Below are positions 33,217-37,269 of a stretch of DNA of 37,269 nt, piece by piece. Positions within the stretch are counted from its first letter, which is position 1, and every line of letters begins with the position of its first letter. The stretch lies in contig SVBH01000002.1 in the NCBI GenBank assembly GCA_015058985.1, positions 114,727-151,995 on the forward strand, in the 5' to 3' direction. The notes under the pieces were generated by a model. That model was not told where the DNA came from. It searched no databases and saw only the letters and a list, made by a program, of their open reading frames with translations. The DNA comes from Erysipelotrichaceae bacterium (GTDB taxonomy: Bacteria; Bacillota_I; Bacilli_A; RFN20; DUOF01). Made by a program: the position numbers and the translations under genes.

Positions 33217-33244
33217 ATGCAAAAAATAGACTTTTGGTTAATGT
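33217..33244. repeat. Direct repeat, left copy (flanks the AbiE module)
   Basis: ATGCAA plus the core ATAGACTTTTGGTTAATG. The 22-base core (33223-33244) recurs exactly at 34865-34886. Confidence 0.9.
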
Positions 33245-33282
33245 AAAAAATTTATTTTTATAGACAAATTACTTTTTGTTAG

Positions 33283-33310
33283 TTGTAAAATTTATAATAA
33301 AGTATATAAT
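33283..33310 (+). promoter_or_regulatory. Probable promoter of abiEi-abiEii
   Basis: TTGTAA (33283-33288), a 16-base spacer and TATAAT (33305-33310). An earlier TATAAT sits at 33293-33298. The predicted start is near 33317, inside the inverted repeat that follows. Confidence 0.6.
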
Positions 33311-33337
33311 AAAAGTGAAATAAGATATTTCATTTTT
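33311..33337 (+). promoter_or_regulatory. Inverted repeat, candidate AbiEi operator
   Basis: AAAAGTGAAATA (33311-33322) and TATTTCATTTTT (33326-33337) form a 12-base stem with one G-T pair around AGA. It lies between the -10 box and the GAGGTGATG ribosome site of abiEi, at the predicted start. AbiEi proteins repress their own operon by binding inverted repeats at the promoter, so this is the best operator candidate. Confidence 0.5.
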
Positions 33338-33350
33338 GTGAGGTGATGAT

Positions 33351-33968
33351 ATGATTTATGAATTTTTGAAAGCTAATTATTCAGAATCAGAACCTATATT
33401 TCTTTATGAAATCAAAGGATATTCAAAAAATTATATTAGGCAAGAAATGAAAAAATTGGCCGATGAAGGTAAAATTGAAAGGTTTTACAATGGAGTTTAC
33501 TATTTGCCATACACAACGATTCTAGGCACAAAAGGCAAAATATCTATAACTAAATTTATAGAAAAAAAATACTTATATTTCAATGAAAAAATAAGTGGAT
33601 TTTATACAGGATTATATTTATCTAATTTGTTGGGGTTGACTTCTCAAAATCCTTCTTGTTATGAAATTTGCAGCAATTTTGCTACTACCAAGCAAAGAAA
33701 ACAACCAATTGAAGATATAAATATCGTCATTTATAAACCTGTTGCAGAGGTTACAAAAAAGAATTATAAAGAATTACAATTTTTGGATTTAATGTTGAAC
33801 ATAGATAAATACTCTGAATTAAGCAAAGAAGAAACAACTAGGAAAATAAAAAAATATATAAAGCAAAGTCAAATAGACTTTAAAATAGTAAAACAATATT
33901 TACCTCTTTATCCTGATAAAATTTATCGTAATATATATGAAGGAGGAATAATGGATGAATTGGTATAA
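33351..33968 (+). CDS. abiEi: AbiEi-family antitoxin / transcriptional autoregulator
   Basis: Antitoxin of a type IV AbiE toxin-antitoxin pair (also called DUF6088 or AbiEi_4 type). The N-terminal winged helix is clear: KANYSESEPIFLYEIKGYSK and IRQEMKKLADEGKIERFYNGVYYLP (about 31-55). The rest (about 56-205) is the antitoxin domain, with GFYTGLYLSNLLGLTSQNPS. It would neutralise AbiEii without binding it and repress the operon. The ATG is behind GAGGTGATG. It overlaps abiEii by 14 bases. The pair lies between two copies of a 22-base direct repeat, as expected of an insertion. Confidence 0.85.
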   Translation: MIYEFLKANYSESEPIFLYEIKGYSKNYIRQEMKKLADEGKIERFYNGVYYLPYTTILGTKGKISITKFIEKKYLYFNEKISGFYTGLYLSNLLGLTSQNPSCYEICSNFATTKQRKQPIEDINIVIYKPVAEVTKKNYKELQFLDLMLNIDKYSELSKEETTRKIKKYIKQSQIDFKIVKQYLPLYPDKIYRNIYEGGIMDELV

Positions 33969-34854
33969 AAATGACAAAGAATTATGGAAAAAAGTAATAG
34001 AAACAGTTTCTAATGAAACTAAAAGAAATGTATTGATGATTGAGAAAGATACAATTCAATCCATGATTTTATACCAACTTAGCAAAAAAGAAATTCCTTT
34101 TGTTTTTAAAGGAGGAACATCTTTATCTAAATCGTATGGGATAATTAATAGATTTTCTGAAGATATAGATTTATCTGCTTCACAAAGTCTGAGCGAATCC
34201 CAAAGAAGAAACGTAAAAAATATAATATTAGAAATAACGGAAAACTTAGGACTTATTTTTGATAACCCTGAATCAGTAAGATCAAATTATAAATATAATA
34301 AATATGTTTTTAAATACAAATCTATGTTCGTAGAAGAATTCCAGGAAATTATTGTAGAAACGAGTTTTTACCAAATAGTGTATCCAAATAAAATTAATAG
34401 AATAAATAGCTATATTAATATGTTTTGTGAAAACAATGATATAAAATTACCTTTAAACTGTGATGAACTTTCGTTTGAGATGGAAGTTCAGTCTTTACAA
34501 AGAACTTTTATAGATAAAGTATTCGCTATATGTGATTATTTTCTCGAAAATAAAAAGAATAGATATTCAAGGCATTTGTATGATATCGCTAAGATTATGC
34601 CATATATTAATTTTAATGAAGGATTTAAACAATTAGTGAAAAAGGTGCGCAAAGACCGACAAACTGTAAATAGTAATTGTTCCGCACAATCTAATTATGT
34701 GATTTCAGATCTATTAAAAAAAATAATAGAAACCCATTTTTTTGAATCAGATTATAGAAGTTTAACTGAAAAAATTCTATATGAAAAATATTCTTATGAT
34801 CAAGCAATAAGTCAAGGGATTAAAAAACTTTTAAATGCAGATTATTTTGATTGA
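33955..34854 (+). CDS. abiEii: AbiEii-family nucleotidyltransferase toxin
   Basis: Toxin (299 aa) of the pair, a nucleotidyltransferase-like enzyme of the AbiEii/AbiGii family; relatives block growth or phage by modifying tRNA. The signature FKGGTSLSKSYGIINRFSED (51-70) carries the GGTSLSK motif, followed by the metal-binding D70/D72 in SEDIDLS. The later helical region includes ETSFYQIVYP, then TFIDKVFAICDYFLE and SRHLYDIAKIM, as is common in this family. The ATG is within the end of abiEi behind AAGGAGG; the reading frame is complete, so the toxin looks intact. Its stop is TGA, and no terminator is seen after it. Confidence 0.88.
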   Translation: MNWYKNDKELWKKVIETVSNETKRNVLMIEKDTIQSMILYQLSKKEIPFVFKGGTSLSKSYGIINRFSEDIDLSASQSLSESQRRNVKNIILEITENLGLIFDNPESVRSNYKYNKYVFKYKSMFVEEFQEIIVETSFYQIVYPNKINRINSYINMFCENNDIKLPLNCDELSFEMEVQSLQRTFIDKVFAICDYFLENKKNRYSRHLYDIAKIMPYINFNEGFKQLVKKVRKDRQTVNSNCSAQSNYVISDLLKKIIETHFFESDYRSLTEKILYEKYSYDQAISQGIKKLLNADYFD

Positions 34855-34856
34855 TA

Positions 34857-34886
34857 ATGCAACTAAAATAGACTTTTGGTTAATGT
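34857..34886. repeat. Direct repeat, right copy (flanks the AbiE module)
   Basis: The same ATGCAA and core as the copy at 33217-33244, with two extra bases (CT) between them. It lies 2 bases after the abiEii stop codon and contributes the -35 region of cshB. Confidence 0.9.
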
Positions 34887-34898
34887 TTTTGTTATAAT
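34869..34898 (+). promoter_or_regulatory. Promoter of cshB-nfo
   Basis: TAGACT (34869-34874), an 18-base spacer and TATAAT (34893-34898) within the extended TGTTATAAT (34890-34898). The -35 box lies in the direct repeat. Confidence 0.6.
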
Positions 34899-34914
34899 TA
34901 AAAAGGTGATATAA

Positions 34915-36243
34915 ATGAAAAAATTTATTGAAGAATTAATTGAATATAAAAATTTCAAAGAATTAACTCCTATTCAAAAAGAAGTAATTCCTTTAGCTAT
35001 GGAAAATAAAAATGTTATTGCCCTTTCTGCGACGGGAAGTGGAAAAACTCATGCCTTTTTAATTCCTATTATGGAACAAATAGATTTTACAAATAAAAAG
35101 TTACAAGCAATTATAATGTCTCCAACCAGAGAATTAGCAACTCAAATATATAATATGGCTATTGAATTTACTAAATTTAATAAAGATATCAATATTAAAC
35201 TTTTAGTAGGAGGAATTGAAAGAAAAAAAGATGACACTAACACTTCTTTTCAAATCATTATAGGGACTCCTGGTAGAGTGAAGGATTATTGTGTTAGCAA
35301 TGCTAAAGTTAATATTAATACAGTAAAAACTATCGTACTTGATGAAATAGATATGATTTTTGAATTAAATTTCATGGAAGATATTGATGAAATAGTAAGT
35401 CGTATTAAAAAAGTGCAAATTTTGGCTTTTAGTGCAACTTTAAGCAAGGATATGAAACCTTTTATTGCAAAGTATCTAACCAACGCTAAAACAGTCCAAA
35501 TTAACGAAAAAACATCATCTAATGTTTCTTTCTATTCAATAAATACCAAACATAAAGAAAAAGAAGAAGTTGTCTTAGAATTAACCAAATGTATAAATCC
35601 ATACGTATGTCTAATATTTGCATCTAAGAAAAAAGATGTTGAAAAAATATATGATAAATTAAACAGCCAAGGTTTAAGCATAGGAATGTTACATGGAGAT
35701 TTAGAATCGAGAGAAAGAAAACAAATATATAAAAGGATTTTAAATGAGGAATTTACCTATGTAGTTTGTTCTGATATCGCAAGTAGAGGATTGGATATTA
35801 ATAGTGTTACCCATGTAATAAATGTCGATTTCCCAAAAGAAAAAGAATACTTTTTCCATCGTGCTGGAAGAACAGGAAGAATGAATCAAACAGGTTCATG
35901 CTATGTATTATACAATGAAGAAGAAAAAAAATTCATAAAAGATTTGAAAGAAAATTCAGGGTTAAATTTGAATGAAGTGGTTATAAAAGGAACTAATATT
36001 AATCCTGCTAAAATAAGAGAAAGAAAAGTTTCTAAATCAGATGAAGTTTTAAATCAAGAAATAAAGAAAACAGTCAACAAAACAAAAACTAAAAAAGTAA
36101 AACCAAATTACAAAAAGAAAGTAAAAGAAGCTGTAGCAAAAGTTAAAAGTAAACATAAAAGACAAATCATCAAAGATGATATCAAAAAAAGACAGCAAGA
36201 AAGAGCAAAAGAAAGAACAAAGGCGATGAAAAATGGATACTAA
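34915..36243 (+). CDS. cshB: DEAD-box RNA helicase (CshB-like)
   Basis: ATP-dependent RNA helicase, most likely the CshB/YqfR orthologue from the yqfQ-cshB-nfo order and the 442-aa length. Q-motif region FKELTPIQKEVIPLAMENK, motif I ATGSGKTHAFLIP (about 39-51), Ia PTRELATQI, motif II DEID instead of DEAD (about 143-146), motif III SATLS, motif VI HRAGRTGRM (about 318-326). The last ~75 residues are a basic Lys-rich tail, probably RNA-binding. It overlaps nfo by 11 bases, so the two are coupled. Confidence 0.92.
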   Translation: MKKFIEELIEYKNFKELTPIQKEVIPLAMENKNVIALSATGSGKTHAFLIPIMEQIDFTNKKLQAIIMSPTRELATQIYNMAIEFTKFNKDINIKLLVGGIERKKDDTNTSFQIIIGTPGRVKDYCVSNAKVNINTVKTIVLDEIDMIFELNFMEDIDEIVSRIKKVQILAFSATLSKDMKPFIAKYLTNAKTVQINEKTSSNVSFYSINTKHKEKEEVVLELTKCINPYVCLIFASKKKDVEKIYDKLNSQGLSIGMLHGDLESRERKQIYKRILNEEFTYVVCSDIASRGLDINSVTHVINVDFPKEKEYFFHRAGRTGRMNQTGSCYVLYNEEEKKFIKDLKENSGLNLNEVVIKGTNINPAKIRERKVSKSDEVLNQEIKKTVNKTKTKKVKPNYKKKVKEAVAKVKSKHKRQIIKDDIKKRQQERAKERTKAMKNGY

Positions 36244-37117
36244 AGAATTAATAATAGGATCACATGTGAATATGAATGCTCCTGACTTTTTGCTAGGAAG
36301 TGTTAAACAAGCAATCGAATACAAAGCAAATACCTTCATGTGCTATACAGGTGCCCCTCAAAATAGCGTAAGGATTCCAGTTGAAAAATTAAAAGTTCTT
36401 GAAGCAAAAGAAATGATGCAACAGAACAATATAAATCCAAAAGATGTCGTAGTCCATGCACCATATCTAATAAATCTAGCTAATCTTGATCAAGAAAAAT
36501 ATCAATTCAGTGTAAGAATGTTATTAGACGAAGTAAAAAGAGTTGAAAAGATGGGATTTGAATATTTAGTATTACACCCTGGATCACATTTAAAAGAAGG
36601 TTTTGAAAAAGTTCTTCTTAATGTTATCAAAGGATTAAACTATGTTCTTGATAACACAAACAATGTTACTATCTTACTTGAAACTATGGCAGGAAAAGGC
36701 AATGAAATTGGAAGAACTTTTGAAGAAATAAATCTTATGTTAAAAGGAGTAACTGATCAATCTAGAATAGGTGTTTGTTTAGATACTTGTCATATTTTTG
36801 ATGCAGGATATGATATCGTTAATGACTTAGACTTTATTTTGGACCATTTTGATCAACTTATTGGACTAAACAGAATAAAAGTTGTTCATATAAACGATTC
36901 TAAGAATTATTTGAATTCACATAAAGATCGTCATGAAAATATTGGTTTTGGTCAAATTGGATTCGAATCATTAGTAAATATTATCTATCATCCAAAATTA
37001 AGTCATACCATCAAGATTTTGGAAACTCCATATGTAGAACAAAAAGCTCCGTATAAAAAAGAAATAGAAATGATAAGAAAAAAGGTATTTAATCAAAAAT
37101 TAAAAGAAGAATTATAA
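36233..37117 (+). CDS. nfo: Endonuclease IV (AP endonuclease)
   Basis: Zinc-dependent AP endonuclease of base-excision repair that cuts 5' to abasic sites. Metal-ligand motifs along the TIM-barrel are intact: VHAPYLINLA, YLVLHPGSHL, ETMAGKGNEIG, GVCLDTCHIFDAGYD, VVHINDSKN, HENIGFGQIG and the final ETPYVE. At 294 aa it has standard length. It starts inside the end of cshB, as cshB-nfo does in Bacillus (yqfR-yqfS). A terminator-like hairpin follows about 40 bases after the stop. Confidence 0.96.
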   Translation: MDTKELIIGSHVNMNAPDFLLGSVKQAIEYKANTFMCYTGAPQNSVRIPVEKLKVLEAKEMMQQNNINPKDVVVHAPYLINLANLDQEKYQFSVRMLLDEVKRVEKMGFEYLVLHPGSHLKEGFEKVLLNVIKGLNYVLDNTNNVTILLETMAGKGNEIGRTFEEINLMLKGVTDQSRIGVCLDTCHIFDAGYDIVNDLDFILDHFDQLIGLNRIKVVHINDSKNYLNSHKDRHENIGFGQIGFESLVNIIYHPKLSHTIKILETPYVEQKAPYKKEIEMIRKKVFNQKLKEEL

Positions 37118-37157
37118 TCAAAAAAGACACACAGGGTGTTAATTGAAGTTATAAGAT

Positions 37158-37192
37158 AAATGTAGACACAAAAAAACGTGTCTGCATTTTTT
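37158..37192 (+). terminator. Terminator-like hairpin at the left end of a putative insertion element
   Basis: A 12-base stem (37158-37169 with 37178-37189, one G-T pair) around AAAAAAAC, followed by T. It could end nfo, and its TGTAGACAC also looks like an insertion-sequence tip. Confidence 0.72.
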
Positions 37193-37200
37193 GTTATAAT
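37192..37200 (+). promoter_or_regulatory. Extended -10 promoter of the last partial gene
   Basis: TGTTATAAT directly follows the hairpin's T-run. The predicted start near 37207 gives a leader of about 12 bases before the ATG. Confidence 0.55.
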
Positions 37201-37218
37201 GAAATTGGAGGTACAGAT

Positions 37219-37269
37219 ATGGCAAGAATTAGAAAAGGACCAAATAGATATTGGTCAAAAGATGATAAA
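37219..37269 (+). CDS. Partial gene, probable helix-turn-helix/transposase N-terminus
   Basis: Seventeen codons are visible (MARIRKGPNRYWSKDDK) before the window ends, behind a TTGGAGG ribosome site. The short basic start followed by WSKDDK is the kind of opening seen in helix-turn-helix orfA proteins of IS3-type transposases, where K-x-VKE helices follow. Too little is present to prove this; any small DNA-binding protein would fit. Confidence 0.5.
   Translation, partial: MARIRKGPNRYWSKDDK

Larger units (their letters stand above)
37161..37269 (+). mobile_element. Putative left end of an IS3-like insertion sequence
   Basis: A TG-starting tip (TGTAGACAC, 37161) with a subterminal hairpin, then a promoter and an ORF start MARIRKGPNRYWSKDDK, resembles the left end of IS3-group elements with a helix-turn-helix orfA. 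Only the first 109 bases are in the window, so the right end and target duplication cannot be seen. Confidence 0.35.

Noticed and set aside
1-37269. tRNA or rRNA genes
   Set aside because: I saw no tRNA-like cloverleaf or rRNA segment; the only structured RNA leader I can support is the T-box.
1-37269. CRISPR array
   Set aside because: No regularly spaced repeat of 25-40 bases was seen; the only tandem repeat is the coding GGSQ linker and the only long direct repeat is the pair flanking AbiE.
1-37269. Mycoplasma-type genetic code (TGA as Trp)
   Set aside because: comEA and abiEii end on TGA in the expected places and Trp residues use TGG throughout.

Overview
The window is AT-rich, gene-dense chromosome from a Gram-positive-type bacterium of the Bacillota (class Bacilli or a neighbouring low-GC, Erysipelotrichia- or Mollicutes-like lineage). 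The gene order follows the region of the Bacillus subtilis chromosome that holds alaS-yrrK-yrzB, greA, comEA-comEC-holA-gpr-lepA, rsmE-mtaB-rpsU, yqfC-yqfD-phoH-ybeY-era-recO, dnaG-sigA-trmK and yqfQ-cshB-nfo. This comparison comes from memory of B. subtilis synteny, not from an alignment. TGA works as a stop codon (comEA and abiEii end on it), so this is the standard bacterial code and not the Mycoplasma code. Sporulation-type genes (gpr, yqfC, yqfD, yqfQ-like) point to an endospore-forming lineage, and comEA/comEC point to a DNA-uptake apparatus.

Layout. 1-4.2 kb: an unknown gene, then alaS behind a T-box leader, ruvX, a DUF1292 gene and greA. 4.2-9.1 kb: comEA, comEC, holA, a small SWIM-like gene and the spore protease gene gpr, tightly packed or overlapping, then a small membrane-protein gene. 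9.1-13.7 kb: fmt-lepA and a large surface lipoprotein. 13.7-19.2 kb: a three-gene SMC-type operon of the JetA-JetB-JetC (Wadjet/MksBEF-like) kind, with no JetD nuclease gene, in the place where B. subtilis carries the hemN-hrcA-dnaK cluster. 19.2-22.8 kb: rsmE, mtaB and rpsU, with two unrecognised genes between them. 22.8-27.6 kb: yqfC-yqfD-phoH, a C39-peptidase-like small membrane protein, then ybeY-era-recO. 27.7-32.8 kb: glyS-dnaG-sigA-trmK. 32.8-37.1 kb: yqfQ on the minus strand (the only minus-strand gene seen), an AbiEi/AbiEii toxin-antitoxin pair, cshB and nfo. The last ~110 bases look like the left end of a transposon-like element.

How the genes work together. Most are information-processing genes: tRNA charging and modification (alaS, glyS, fmt, mtaB, trmK), ribosome and rRNA factors (rsmE, ybeY, era, rpsU, lepA), replication and repair (holA, dnaG, recO, nfo, ruvX) and transcription (greA, sigA). 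Two defence-type modules are embedded in this conserved backbone. JetABC has base composition like its neighbours and may be a long-resident condensin. The AbiE pair is flanked by a 22-base direct repeat, as expected of a recent insertion between yqfQ and cshB. Intrinsic terminators are frequent, and several merge directly into an extended -10 promoter (TGTTATAAT) for the next gene, giving very short predicted 5' leaders.
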